Of a DNA stretch of 64,000 nucleotides, positions 1 to 13,300 are shown in pieces. Each line of letters starts with the position of its first letter. The stretch's first letter is position 1. The notes beneath the pieces are model-generated. The model was given only the letters and a program-made list of their open reading frames with translations, made no database searches and was not told the DNA's origin. This DNA is from Reticulitermes speratus (taxonomy: Eukaryota; Arthropoda; Insecta; Blattodea; Rhinotermitidae). The stretch covers positions 37,197,478-37,261,477 of the forward strand of contig JAJKFL010000006.1 of NCBI GenBank assembly GCA_021186555.1. Direction: 5' to 3'. A program made the translations under genes and the position numbers.

Positions 1-1121
1 ATGATAGGAGCATTGGTTTATTCGTAAATGTTGATGTTCGACGTATTGATACGTAGTCCTACGTTTACTTACCTTATAAATTGTTATTGTTGGGAATGGA
101 AACTTTGTGCCTAATTTCACTCACGTGTAAACAGAACGACATTTTGTGAAACAACTCTTATGGTAAAAACACATTCCCAGATTACTTTCTTGTAAATTTT
201 CGAACTTTTACAGACGATATAAAATAATCTGTTAATTAGCTTTGAAAAAAAGCGAAGAAATTCGGCACGGTTGATCCGTAGCACTCTAGACGTACCTAGT
301 GTACCTAGTGGAAGTATTTTGTCATCTTTCATAGTTTAAAATAGGGAAAACCGTAACCTCCCAAGTCCTTACCTATTTATCAATATTTATTTTTCTCTAA
401 GTCCTATTTCTGCCAGAACTGTTCCATTCACGTAAGAGTCAAACATTCGGAAAAGTGTGACAGCCGAGATTTATTCTGATTTTATAGAAAGCAGTGTCGT
501 CTGGTGAGACGCGATTTGACAGACGTATGTTTCGTACTTGTGCATTACGTCTCAGTACGCATTCTGTCTGCGCGTTGATTTGTGGATATTGTTAGTATTC
601 TAAGAAAAACGCTTTCAGAACAATAAAGGGTGGTTCTTGATTAAGTGACTGTCTCCAGAAAAAGTAATTCATCTTCGTCTTGTTACTGGATATAAACATA
701 CGACCAGAACATCATATTTTATGTCTGTGCCACAATTCACATATAGGTTTAACTGTATTCTTGGAATAGACGCTTTCGGGTTCTCATGGTTGGTGTTGCT
801 TACAGGATGGTTTTCTGGATTGCTAGACCGCGCAGGACAGTGAGTTTGTTTCGAATGTCGGAGGAGCGTTTTGCATTAATCTTCAGGGTGACTGAAGTTG
901 GTCCAGGTGGACACTAAAGTGATTTGGAGAAGGAAATTTATCATTTATTAAGGAAGGTCGCAAGGAGTTTGGCCAATAACGGCTAGCCCTGTTTCCTCCT
1001 CCCAGTCTATTCAGAATCCACCTGAAACAAATAAGGTGAATCTGAACATGGAGGCAGCACGTTCGTCCAAACGTCGGAACAAAGTATTATCTGATCATCT
1101 GCCAAACTTGTAACTTTTGGG
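1..1121. other. Unassigned intergenic DNA
   Basis: I see no supported gene here. Open frames are short and lack recognisable domains. Around 1045-1075 a short stretch (ATGGAGGCAGCACG and following) resembles the dispersed repeat also seen near 7650 and 11085, but it is too short to delimit. Confidence 0.4.
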
Positions 1122-1393
1122 AACTAATTGTCTTCTAGACTTTGTCCATCGTCCGGATAAAATATAAAAATATAAAATCACGACGTTTCGGAAGCTGGTT
1201 ATTCTTCCGTCTTCAGGTGAAGGGAGTACCTAGGTCCAGTGATTGAGATTAGCTCGGTCTAAGGGACCCATCTGAGTAGGTGTCTCCCCTCCCTTCACCT
1301 GAAGACGGAAGAAGAACCAGCTTCCGAAACGTCGTGATTTTATATTTTTATATTTTATCCGGACAATGGACAAAGTCCAGAAGACAATTAGTT
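1122..1393. mobile_element. Foldback / MITE-like inverted repeat
   Basis: Two arms of about 105 bp (1122-1226 and 1289-1393) are near-perfect reverse complements around a 62-bp loop. The outer ends are AACTAATTGTCTT and AAGACAATTAGTT. Each arm carries the string CCTGAAGACGGAAG or its complement, and CTTCCGAAACGTCG. No ORF is present and I could not define a clear target duplication. The structure fits a non-autonomous foldback element; a pair of inverted copies of one short repeat is the alternative. Confidence 0.75.
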
Positions 1394-2147
1394 CTCAGTA
1401 TTATATATCATCGTCAGAACCTTTTAGAATTTAACTGTAACGTTTGGATTTAAAGAAACTGACTCATTTCTTTAAGGGATTTCAAGTGCACAAATTATGC
1501 ACTATCTAAGGCTGTAATGAATCTAAAGTACAGGGAAGGAACAGATCGTGACCTATTATAAAGCATTCACTTAAAGGGTCATAGGTAATCTACTAAACTG
1601 GTTATTCAAGACAGCTGGACCTCGGCGCGAGATTTGAACTTTTTACCTCCCGAATACAAATCTTGAGTTTAAACCACACCATTGACATGTTTTGGGTGTT
1701 CATAATATTGGTAACACCGCCATATAAATTTTTTTGAATTAATAGACTCCAGTAGATAGAAAGTTTTGCTTGTGGCCAATGATGCATACTACTAACTGAA
1801 GTCTAATGAGCAAAGTGGAGTTAATATTCCATGCGCTTTATCCTCTGCAAAACCTACATGCGAGTGGCAGACTTAACTGTGCGGCCACCTTAATTACGAC
1901 GGTTGAAATCCTGGTACACACTTTGTGAGGAGAAGAGGAAACATGTTTCTAGCAGCGTATAGCAAATTATGAGCTTCTTCTTACATATTCAACTAATGTG
2001 ACGCGTGTTACTCTATTCTGTTGCTTGTACCTCACCTGATGTAAATGATTTATTTAACAAAAAATATCAATATTTACTTCTAGCATTTGGTATGTTTGAG
2101 AAAATAGCGAAGGTTTGCAGAGTAGGGAACTGTAAAATTTTTATGCC
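1394..2147. other. Unassigned intergenic DNA
   Basis: No supported gene. Short frames at 1602-1787 and 2005-2262 have no recognisable domain, and the second overlaps the antisense of the mariner relic. Confidence 0.4.
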
Positions 2148-2402
2148 TAGTTCAGTTAGAGGTCGGTATTTTCTCCCACAAAGCAGTCCTGTTCAGAGTT
2201 TTCGCACTGGGCCCAGTGCATTGGCCATTGCTGGAAGCGTCTCTGGAAATTCCGTTTCGTGATGCTGACGAGCACCTCGTGCGATTCGGCTTGAATTTCT
2301 TTGATGTCCTCGAATCTTCATCCCTTGTACTGGGTTTTCATCTTTGAGAGCACGAAAAAGTTACAACAGGCAAGGTCAAGGGAGTATGGTGGTGGGTGAC
2401 CA
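2148..2402 (-). pseudogene. Mariner-family transposase C-terminal relic
   Basis: The minus strand translates, with stops, into the end of a mariner-type transposase. A HPPPYSLDLACCNFF-like segment corresponds to the HPPYSPDLAPCDFF signature around the third catalytic acid. It is followed by KMKTQYKG, a stop, then FEDIKEIQ and KRNFQRRFQQW, the usual C-terminal block of this family. The N-terminal and first catalytic parts are missing. Internal stops and loss of the upstream two thirds show a dead copy. Confidence 0.72.
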
Positions 2403-3590
2403 TCACCATATTGTATTCGGTTGACAAGTGCTAAACACGCAAATCCCATCTAGCGCCTTCATGGTAGTTTTAGGGTGAAATTTACCTTTTTTTATATAGT
2501 TACGTACAGCACGTAAATAACGACACGAGCAAAACATAGCATCATATATGTACGAGTATATATATGTATATATCTGATGACTTTTTATCACTGCCCTCAT
2601 ACTTGTGGGGCGTGGGTAACTGGAGGGTTTTAGCTCCTTAATTTAGCATTTCCTGAAACAGGTTAACTAACATTTCGCTTCAATATGGAAACCTCACGAC
2701 CCTCAGAGTTTCGTTTTCTTAAACATTCCGATGTTTCCTTTTGAGTGTCTCGCCTAATGTTGGTCTAAAAACAGGTGAGTGACGCTAAACTGTGTACGCA
2801 GAACATCGTACCAAGAACAGGTGAGTGACGCTAAACTGTGTACGCAGAACATCGTACCATCAATTATCCGCTGACACAGAGTGACACATATGAATGAGGC
2901 TGTTCTGTGTTCTGATCGCTACGTAACTAACGTAATGCAAGCGCAGTTTCGTGACTGGTGCTTTGTATCCGTCAGCAGACGCTTGGCAGTAATTACCATA
3001 AACTGCTATCTTGAATACCGTGGCCTATGTTGAAGAATGGTCTCTAGTTTTGCGTGTCTAGGCACGATATAAAAGTAGCTTAATCAGTGTCATTTCAAAT
3101 TTGTATCAGATATGTACTAGTTTTTAAATTCGGTCAACGCACAAGTTCCTTTCAAGGAGAAAGTTCTTCGTTTTTCTCACTCCGTTAGAGGAATTTCGGT
3201 ATATTTATTAAAGGAAACTACACATGTTTAATATATATATTTTGCAGCACACAAATCCTTCTAATTAGATGCTACTAATTTAGGGGAAGTTCCGGAAAAT
3301 GTACGAAAATTGTTCACCTTTTGAGGTGGCTATCCTTCTCGTTCTATATTCTAGAAGCAATGGTTACACTTCCGGTCACAAAATCATCCATACTTTCTTT
3401 TGCTTTACAATATTTTTCACATACTGAATGCAGCCTTCCGCACATATTCTAGGACAGTGACTGGACACGTCCTACTGTTGTATCTTTCGAATTTAACATT
3501 CACAATCGCATTGTTACTTCTTAACAGTGACCTAAGTGCCTTCAATTGTAACCATTTGTAACCAAAACGCAGACTGAACAAAAATATTGT
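2403..3590. other. Unassigned DNA with a short tandem duplication
   Basis: No gene is supported. The only structure I can point to is the 46-bp direct duplication at 2771-2859 and short TA-rich runs near 2550-2575 and 3230. Confidence 0.4.
2771..2859. repeat. Tandem duplication, 46-bp period, two copies
   Basis: A unit beginning ACAGGTGAGTGACGCTAAAC occurs at 2771 and again at 2817. The two copies are identical over at least 43 bases, so the duplication is recent compared with the surrounding decayed sequence. Confidence 0.85.
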
Positions 3591-3594
3591 TTAC

Positions 3595-3840
3595 TAAGGT
3601 AAGGTAAAGTTTCTCCGTCCACGCCGTGAAAGCGTAGGTGCGTGTGGAGGTGTCGTTGAACTCATTCTTAACCATTGCGCCAGATGGAGTTACGTGTTCA
3701 ACGTTACGCTCCGGCCGCTTTAACCCATGGGAAAGACCCTCCGGTACGCCTGAAATATGCGGCTGGATGGGCCCCAGTGCCGGTCTGGACACGTTAAGAA
3801 GAATAAAACTCCTGCCACTGCCGGGATCATACCAGGATTT
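3595..3840 (+). repeat. Dispersed repeat, copy 1 (SINE-like)
   Basis: This stretch is similar to 6535-6770. Shared blocks include ATTCTTAACC, CGGCCGCTTTA, a GGGCCCCAG string and a GGTCTGG string in the same order and spacing. No coding capacity. The short ORFs on both strands here (3532-3865) are explained by the repeat. The family resembles a widespread insect repeat I recognise only loosely. Confidence 0.6.
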
Positions 3841-4089
3841 TTCAGTCGTCGAGTACGTAGCCTAGTTGCCATACTGGCTCCTCGTTTACTGAGGCAGGGT
3901 GTGTTCTTCTCCCTTCGTTGTATTCATTCTAAATTAGTGCTTATATTGCGTTTCTCGTATAACGCATACTGTTATGCGTTCTTTTCACATTGCATAATGA
4001 GCGTGTAACGTCCAACTGTTCTTCAATTCGTACTTTCATCTCCGAATGTACGTGGATCTGTAAGAAAATAGGTTTTCAATGCTATATTT

Positions 4090-4515
4090 TGGGTTATGGG
4101 CCTACGAGGAACGAGGTAGCAGGGGAGTGGAGAAGACTACATAACGAGGAACTTTGTGATCTGTACTCCTTACCAAATATTATTCGGGTGATTAAATCAA
4201 GACGAATGAGATGGTAGGGGCATGCAGCACGTATGGGGGAGAGGAGAGGTGCATGCAGGATTTTGGTAGAGAAATCTGAAGGAAAGATATCACTTGGTAT
4301 ACCTAAGCATAGGTGGAATAATAATATTAAAATGGATCATTAAGAAGTGGAATGGGGGGAATGGACTGGATTGTTCTGGCTCAGGATAGGGACAATGGCG
4401 GGCTCTTGTAAATGCGGCAATGAACCTTCAGGTTCCATAAAATGCGAGAAATTTCTTAGCTACCTGAGGACCTATTAGCATATCAAGAAGGACTCTGCTC
4501 TATAGAGTTGGTTAG
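4090..4515 (+). pseudogene. Non-LTR retrotransposon 3' fragment (TTAG-tailed LINE family)
   Basis: The 3' end of the LINE family whose longest copy lies at 47110-50165. Frame fragments match the C-terminal region of that reverse transcriptase [35 protein letters not shown] and a degenerate arginine-rich end. The 3' UTR follows and ends beside a short TTAGTTAG run. It is 5'-truncated and carries stops and frameshifts. Confidence 0.75.
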
Positions 4516-6534
4516 TTAGATATATTGGGATCTTAATTTTGAACTTCAGTAAGAAAAGTTTAGTTGTACTTTCGTCCCATAAACTTTCTACACAGTCTCT
4601 GTAACGACTGAGATATTTGTGATATTGTGGGACGAGTTTTGTATTCCCTGTTGGTAGAAATCCGTTTCCTGTTATCGGCCATCGCGTCACAGCAGTTTCC
4701 ACCTCGCTCTCATTTTTATATCTGTGGCTACCAAGATTTTGCTTCAGCGCTGGGGAAAAAAAATATTAATCGCTCGGCGACAAAATCCTCTTATTTAGGC
4801 TGATCACCATTAGTGAGGCTTTTTTGGTTACGAAACTATATGCCGTGTGATCTTATTTTCTGACCGCCTGTTCGCTTGACATATTTCTTTGAAATTTTTG
4901 TTGTTGTTTACAGTACAATTTATGGGGATAATTTAGTTTCTTTTCACATCTGCCCCATATAGCCCTTACCTTCATTAAGCTGTAATTGTACTTAACTTAA
5001 AGCACAATGATTACTGTATGAACTACCTACTTTAATTTCACAAACATCGGCGTTTTACCCACAGAGTTTACTTATATGATGACCTTAAATCTCGCGTTGT
5101 ATTTATAGGATTTATGTGAGTCAAAGGACAAAGAGCAATTATTCTACAGAGAATTAACTGGCTTGACTTTTGTAGTGGTAGCTCTGTCTCAGGGATTCTC
5201 AACGTTTTGTTTCTTGTGGCCCACCCTTAATATTGTCAAAAACATTCTCGTCCCACGAGAGAAAAACAAACTTATCTTGTTGCAGGAAACGTAGTTTTAC
5301 AGTTGTGTGCATTTTAGTGTTAATGTACATATTAGCGACCTCAAGTTCCTTCAGTGGGGCGCGTCCAACCGGTTGAGAATGCTATTGATAATAGTTAACT
5401 GTTGTGTGAGAATTCAGCGTTACGTGGACTTCGTGATTCAAAAGTTTAATGAATGTTCTCAGGATGAATTATCACACAGTATTCTTACCTCTAAGTAAAA
5501 GCATAATGTTCTAAAAGAAATAAAGCCGCTCAAAGAAAATCAGAGTTAATCCAGATAAAGGAAACCTAATTTCATTACTTAAAACGAGTTTTAATGACGT
5601 GTTTCTGTACTATTTGGGTTTATTTTTGATGTGGTGAATAACTAACGTACAAGATAAATGTTTTTATTGTTATGCACTGCGATGTCAGTGTGTTGGTTAC
5701 TTTATCACAGTATATTTATCTGAAATAAGTTAACACCAAAGGCAGTAATGCATACAAAATTTCAAGGAGTGGGTTTAGGAAGTATCTGTATTGGAAAGCA
5801 TCATTTCATTATTGTTTCTGGTATGACCCTTTCCATGTTTGTTTCTTATTGTCTCTGTCTCAGCATTGAGGTTTAGGCCCTGTTGTGTTTCGGATGACCA
5901 ATATCTTCAACTTGTTTGTAGAAATATAGATCACAGCCTTATAGAAGTGTTAATACTCTTCGGTTAGGAAGTAAGTTTCACATGTTTTATGGAACCCACC
6001 GTGAACCAGAAGAATGAACGGACACTTATTATACTTTCACATTCCAGACCTTTAGTGTCCGTTTAAGTGTTATCGTCCCATCCTTTCAGGTTTTCCGACC
6101 GACGTAGATGCAGTTTTCATCTCTTTCTTTCGCACTACATGCCTAGTCTATCGCATAATCTTTTATTTGATTATCGTAATTATATGATGCAAAGGTCCCA
6201 AATTAATAAATTTTTCGTTATACACACTTCTCCAAACTCCTTTTACATCTCCCTTTCAGATTCAAGGACTCTTTGAAGCACTGTGTTCTCATAAGCCCTT
6301 AATTCAGTAGTTCTGAAGCTGTGTGCCCCACGAGGCTTGGAACGCACACGTTTGAGTATTTATGTGAAGTTAAACATGGAAATTAAATTTAAAAAATGAA
6401 GATTTTGCAACACGTTTCTTATACATACTCGCGCACACGAAGTTTTGGGTGGGGGTTCAATGAAATGTTTGTTAACCTGGAGGTTGGGGGCGGGTATCAT
6501 TATAGAACGTTTGAACACAAATGCAATTACTTAA
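4516..6534. other. Unassigned intergenic DNA
   Basis: No supported gene or structured repeat was found. Open frames at 5307-5498 and 6067-6276 have no recognisable motif. Confidence 0.4.
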
Positions 6535-6770
6535 ATGGTAAAGTTGTCAATGGCCGTGCCATGAAGGAATATAGACGGAATAGATTTCCAGCTCCAGTTA
6601 TTCTTAACCTTGGCCCTAGATGGCGGTGAATGGTCAACTTCACGCCCCGGCCGCTTTACCTTCGAGAAAAGAGATCCGGCACCCACTGAAGAGGAGGCTT
6701 GGTGGGCCCCAGATTCGGTCTGGGCGTTTTAGAGAAGAAAACATTCTGTTGCCCATGCCGAGAATACTGC
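6535..6770 (+). repeat. Dispersed repeat, copy 2 (SINE-like)
   Basis: Diverged second copy of the repeat at 3595-3840, in the same orientation, sharing the CGGCCGCTTTACC core and the downstream GGTGGGCCCCAG and GGTCTGG blocks. Confidence 0.6.
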
Positions 6771-7074
6771 ATTTACTTAAGATTTCTAACTTTGTAATAC
6801 ATTGTTACTTTTTACACCAGTTAAATGGAGTGCTGTAGCCAACAAGGTACACTTGTTTCATGAGGTGTTTGTTTATAATCCTACATGTTTCGGCTTAACA
6901 GACATTTTCAGGTATAACATCAATATCGTAGAAAGGTGCTCGACACCATTACATATTTAGCCGAATATAAAAATTGAGTAAAAGAGATGATATAAAGCAT
7001 ATTTATATAATTACAGGCAGTAAAATAGTTGAAATTCCTGTGTTTTGTATTTTACATTTTAATATTTTCTTACT

Positions 7075-7330
7075 TTAATTTAATTTTAGACTATAATTTA
7101 TCTTCCAGTATTGTCTGCAACGTCGTTGACCACTTGCTTTCCACCATACTTTTTCCATCGTCAGAAGACATATGGACAGTAGCAAACCCACTGCCAGAAG
7201 ATAATGGAATATTATAACAATATCGAATGTTGTACCAGTCGATGTCTCGTAAAGATTGTCTTCAAAATGTTGAGGCCAGGCGTTCTTTCTTATGCGGTTC
7301 AGAATACCGGTTCGCCTCATCTCTTGAACG
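7075..7330 (-). CDS. IR exon 9 (M4 and C-terminus)
   Basis: Starts after TTTCCAG and completes a His codon split with exon 8 (CA/C). Encodes VQEMRRTGILNRIRKNAW, then the last membrane helix FDIVIIFHYLLAVGLLLSIC, ending at TAA (7075-7077). The EMRRTGIL block before the last helix is typical of IRs. Confidence 0.85.
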
Positions 7331-10300
7331 CTGGAAATATATGAACACATTTAAATCAATTTCAATATGAAAGTCACATACGAACATTTCAAGAGAAGTA
7401 TGCTGTCGTTTTGTACGCGTCTTCTTGTAATTTGAGAGATACATTTCGGAGAAGACAGAGATGCCTCCATTTCCAGTGTAGAAGAGTGGGCCGAGCGCTG
7501 AAAATGGTACGTGATAAATCGAGATCTGAAGCGGAACTATGGGCGAACCAATAAGGCCGTTGGCGTTAAGAGGGCTGTTTTGTCAGTGGGTAAGAAAGAA
7601 GTGGATCAAAAAGTAATGTGGGGGAAGGAGACGCACATACAACTGTACCGTGAACATGGATGCAACATGTTCCTCCGAAACGTTTGTACATATCGATGAC
7701 TGGCATCACATCCAAGATCCTACTCTCAATACTCTCCTCCGTGTTAACCTTAAAACTCATAACAGTACAAGTTCAGTTGCGTGTTTAAACATTGTACCTC
7801 CTAAACTGGGAGATGAAGGCCCTTCTCTTGCCATTTGCTTATATAAACATCATATCGCATATTTCGGGTACATTATAGTCTTAATCCAGTCATTCTTTCC
7901 GCCTGTATTCGTAAAACGGGTTTAAATCCTGGAGGCCGATTTAGTGTTAATATTCTTACCTGGAGAAGCAGGTGGTTCCAATCCTTTCCATGCAATCGTG
8001 TATCGTGAGTTAGATATCTCGGTTTCTCAATATTTTAGGCTGATGCCAGAGTAGTAACGTAATGATACAATAGTAAAATTTCATAGTTTTTTTTTTCCAA
8101 TGGCTCGACAGCCCCTTGGTAGCCTATGCCGCCTCATTTTTTTTCGAGGCTTCACGATCACACTTTTAGACACACCACACTCGGTAGGACTCCTCTGGAC
8201 GAGTGACCAGCCCGTCGCAGAGACCTCTACCTGACAACACACAACACTCACAAGAGACAGACATACATGCCCCCGGCGGGATTCGAACCCACAATCCCAG
8301 CAAGCGAGCTGCCGCAGGCCCACGCCTTAAATCGCACGGCCACTGGGATCGGCCAAAATTTCATAGTATCTCAATTATATTATCCCATAAATATATTACA
8401 TTATTTACAATTATTTATTTCAGATTTTGTTACGCGAATACAAAGTTCCATTTATATACTGCCCGTCACCAGACTAACGATAATATTGGGAAGATTTTAA
8501 CTCTTCACATAATTTTATTTTTTGAACATCAATTTTTTAACATGGAAAGCATTATGCTCTACTGAATGTATGATTGAGATCTCAACCCAGTAGCACGGTT
8601 TTAATGTAACTGCAATTTGTTGACATTTTTGTAATGCCAAATGGCTTCAAGATGATCGTTGCGGTCGAAACATGTAGCTATGCATATTCCGACGAACTAA
8701 GTGTTAAGACGGTAATAAAATACTTATTTAAAATCCTAAAACACAACGGGATGCTACCGTCCGTCATACGGCCAGGAATTTTATTGATTTTACTGTCCAT
8801 CATAGAGCTAGTTATTTTACTGAAACTGCCTTCCATCATATGGCCAGTCAGTGTATTGAAATTATCTTCGATCATGCAGTCAGTTATTTTTATGGTACTA
8901 CCCTCCATCATACAGCCAGTCATTTTATTAATGCTACTGTCCAATATACAGCCAGACGTTTGATAATACCGTCCATCATATAGCCAATCATTTTACGCAT
9001 ACTATCGTCCATCATACACCTAGTCATTTTATTGATACTATCTTCCATCATACGACGTATAACCAGTGACCGAATGGATACTGTCGCAAATTGCAAGATG
9101 TTGACAATGGACACAACAGAAGTGGCGTAAAAGATAGAATATAATTTTACTGTCGTACGTGTTTAGAAAGAATGGAAATACTTTAATTTATATATATATA
9201 TATATATATAACTATGATGTCAGCACAGATGGCCAAACAAGAAATTCGTGGATACCAAGTGGCGAACTTGAAAACCGAAATAAGATAGTTACATAAATGC
9301 AACACATTGATTGCAGGATAGAATTTTAAAGAACTATAATATAATATCCGTGATTCACTTGTTACTTTTTTGTGTGTTAACTGTGTTTGTTTTATATACT
9401 CTTTCTGTAATATTGTTACATTGTTTTCATTTGGCACGTGACTATTCATGTTTTTATCTTGTGTGCCGCTGAAGAAACGACCCAAGTATCTGCAAAGACA
9501 AATCATGTAACGTAACATGGTTTTCAGGGTAAACAAAGTGGAAAACGTTCGCGTGGCGTGACTGACAAATATGGTCTACTTTTTTATTAATCAGTAGATT
9601 TCAATTTGTAAATGCTTATTTTTGTATGATTTCTTATAAATAGCATAAAACATGATTTAAAACAAACCCCCTGACAAGTTTGACTTTTTAAAATGCATTT
9701 TCATAAACATATACGGCATCTGTGAACTGTTCGTTTGTACTAAACAATCTTTGACTCTTAGTTGATACTGAAGGCAAGATATCAAAACCACATCCTTTAC
9801 TGAATGAATGAAAATCAGCATTCAAACTTCACACTTCTCTATTATAAATACACTACCAAAAAATTGCCCTTATGTAGCCTATTTATGCATTCTTCAAAGC
9901 AATGTTTTAATAGAACACTGCCTTAAAAGAATAGGACATCTTTTCAGAGCAATCTGAATGCACTTAAGACGTTCTTCTCTTCATCGCGAGGGATGATGGG
10001 TAGACCAAGATGGCGTATGCTGAAGATTCCCGCAGAAATGCATATGTATCTTCACGTGAAGTGGCCGGATTTATCTCCAATTTTAAACGAACTATAAATT
10101 GCCCAATAGTTTCTAGAGTTGTTATATGCGTAGAGACGGACGACGGGACTGGATGAATTTAATAGGCATTCAGCAAACAGAGGGGCGCTCCATAAAGGTT
10201 ATGTATAGCCTATATAGGGGTGTATTAATGCTGTATGTTTTGTTTTGTATAGTGTGAAATTTATTTAACTGCCTAGAGGTGTGTGATGTGAACTTCGGTA

Positions 10301-13300
10301 ACTTGGTTGAAGTGAAGAAATCCTGGACGTGAACTGAATTCATTTCAATAATATTTTAATTATGTAAATAGCACGCAGGTGGTGTAACTCTCTGTTACAT
10401 GCAACAATGAAAGTATAAAATGTCAATTTATGTAATAAAATTACATGACTTCAGAAGTCATGTAATAAAATTACATGACTTCAGAAGTCAGAATAGCAGA
10501 ATGATTACCAGGTGCACTGCTCTGTGTACGAGGGAAATTAGGACGACCTCAAAAGAAGACCGAATCACAGATTTACCGAAGAGTATTGGCTATATCAGCA
10601 TATGGCAATGGGTGGAACCTCATGCGGACTTGCGTGTATTGTGTGTATTTCTGGACACCTTAATTCTGACAGCTTGTGTTACATGTCTCGTCCAGTATTC
10701 TTAAAACATTTTAGCAGGAATAACACGGATGAAAGAATAGGCAGCTCACACACAACATTCCCTCTAATTTCTTTTTACAGCTGCGCAGACCTGCTACTTT
10801 TCTGAGCAGAAAATATTTACACGATCTGACGATTGCGCGCACTTTAAAAGTTTTTTTTAAATATGCATAATAAGAATATTTACAATTAAACTGAAAAATT
10901 CCAGCTGCGCGGCAACTATTCAGTGTGCGCGGGAGCACTTCAGTTACTGCACTTCCGTGCGCCTGCGCAGCTTAGACGGAACATTGCTCTTGCTAATCTA
11001 ATAATGTGACATATTAAATGTTTTCTTCTGTAGAGCGTTCCACTGTTGACTGTTTCTCCCGCTTGTTTGATTTTGATACCCTGAAAATGGAGACTAGTTC
11101 TTCCGAAACGTTGTTACCTAAGTGGCATCATATTCCAGACGATAGTAACCTTCATCTATGATCTTGTTGCTCGGCGATCCTAACCGGTTTTTGATAATGT
11201 CTGCAGATGTTTCGTTTTGACGAATTTGGATTTTATAAACCATTACAGATTGAAGTTACGGCTGGTTTTGTATGGTCATAAAGTCGACATAATAAACTTC
11301 CGCTTCATTACGTCAGTGTGGTTAATTTACAAAACATGGCGAACAACGTATTGTTTCTTTGGCTTTGTGATGATTCCTTCGAGTTTAATCAGTTTATGTG
11401 TATGTTGCCTATGAAAATTCCAACTCCAAAGAGTAAATATCGTTTTTGAGAAGTCCTCAGACATTCAAAGAAATCCCCGCATTTTATAGAACTTTGAAGT
11501 TAATTGCCGCGTTAAGAACCTGCCAATTTTCCTTGACCTGAGTTGGACGAATATCCATGTATTTTTCAGATCCATATTAATATCATCCTCCGTCTACGCC
11601 TAGATTTTCCAAATTGGCTCTTTCTTTAGGTTTTCCCACGAAGACCAAACATGAACTTCTCGTCTGCCCCATACGTTCCACTTGCCCGTCAGGCTCATCC
11701 GCCTTGATTTGATCACCCGAAGAGTACTTAGTGAGCAGCAGGCTGCGTGAAGCTCCTCGTTGTGCACTTATGCAATGTCCAAAATACTGAACATCTTAAA
11801 AAAACAAATTAGGTGGACATTATGGGTAAACTGTATGCGTGTACGACACAGGTAACTACTTACTGGTAATGAAAGAGCCTTTTGTACGGACAGTCCTTCC
11901 TGACTATGATTGATGCTGTGTATCTATAGTAAGCCTGAGGAACTGCAATGATTTTGCACTGTCTGTTATGTGACAGTGCAGGCAGGGAACTGTATGTTGA
12001 TATGATGTATGCGTAATTGTACAGAAGACACATGTTTCTTAAGCCTTCAATATCATCCGTTACCATCGTCTCCTTGTGTGGTTTCATCAACCTCTTGTAC
12101 ACTTCAGCCAGCACGGGATCTGTCGCCGCCTGTAGAACAAATATTTTTTACATTTAATTTATTTACAATAAAACGGCTGAAACTTGGCGACTGAATTTTA
12201 CGTTGCATTCACCGTGCATTTTTGTTTAATTAAACAATTTATACCAACAAATGCACACAGACACTTACAATGTCAATAGTTTCTTTTATTAATAGTTATC
12301 CCCAATACATATTTCGGCGTGTTTATATCGCCATCTTCAGGGGGTCGTTGAAGTTTTTTTAACATAGACCAATATTTATAAAATACATCGTAACAGCCAT
12401 AGTTATGTATAATAATGTTACAATGTTAATCAGTGTCACTATATATGAAATTGTACAATGGTAAATATTAATAAAATTAATAAAACAGTATAATGGCGAC
12501 TGAGTTTGGGGAATGATATTCAGTGGAAAGGTAGAGGGAGGAAAGCCATAGGCTTATTGCATGTTCTGCAAATTGTGCACAATTTGTGGGGTGGAGTGCT
12601 GAGGTGTAAATGAGAGTGAAGACCGTTGAAATGAACAGAAATATGGTTTAGGGGATACTTATGACTAGTATGTAGAATCCTGTGTAATGTAAAACAGAGA
12701 AATAAGATACGTAAAGAAAACGGTATTTAATGTTGGGTGATTCGGATACACTGAGAACGTTGGGAACGAAGGCGCAGCTGACCTGAACAACCACAGAACG
12801 TCAAAAGGAAAACGTAAAGATAGGGGAATTAGTGCAGAAAGTTACAAGAAATTTTATACTGCATTTATTGCTACAAAATCAAATGTCCTCAAAAATAACT
12901 ATCCTCGATATAGCAGTTTATAAACTACTCTTACACTAAACATACAAAGTTGTGAACATAATGGACCAATATACGTACTGATATTTAAATAATGACTGAA
13001 GCAAATACTCCATACCGCTCATTGTCGTCATCTTCTGTTCGAAATTGTAACTACTATCAAATCTGCTAACCTCTACTATCAACTTATAGGTAACATACAT
13101 AATGAGTGAATAGTCAGCCTGCGGGTTTCTTCCGTCTTCTGGTCTTACTCATAAATATTATCAACTGTGACTGCTAACTTGGGCCTCAGGGACTCACAAG
13201 TGTTGTGGGTACGGGAAGTGGCTCTCTTGAGGTCTGGAGCTACCCAGTGTATAGGGGTATAGTTGGGCCACCCTCTCTGCGGGGGGTCAAAAATACGGAG

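Larger units (their letters stand above)
7331..11863 (-). other. IR intron 8 (4.5 kb), repeat-filled
   Basis: The longest intron of the receptor gene. It holds a dispersed repeat piece (7650-7745), a minus-strand SINE, the 36-bp minisatellite, a TA microsatellite, a palindromic tandem pair and a LINE fragment. No further receptor exon is needed, because exons 8 and 9 join in phase. Confidence 0.75.

Noticed and set aside
8203..8565. Plus-strand ORFs containing PPAGFEPTIPASELPQ
   Set aside because: This string is the translated antisense of the SINE's tRNA-like head, a common false protein in insect annotations.
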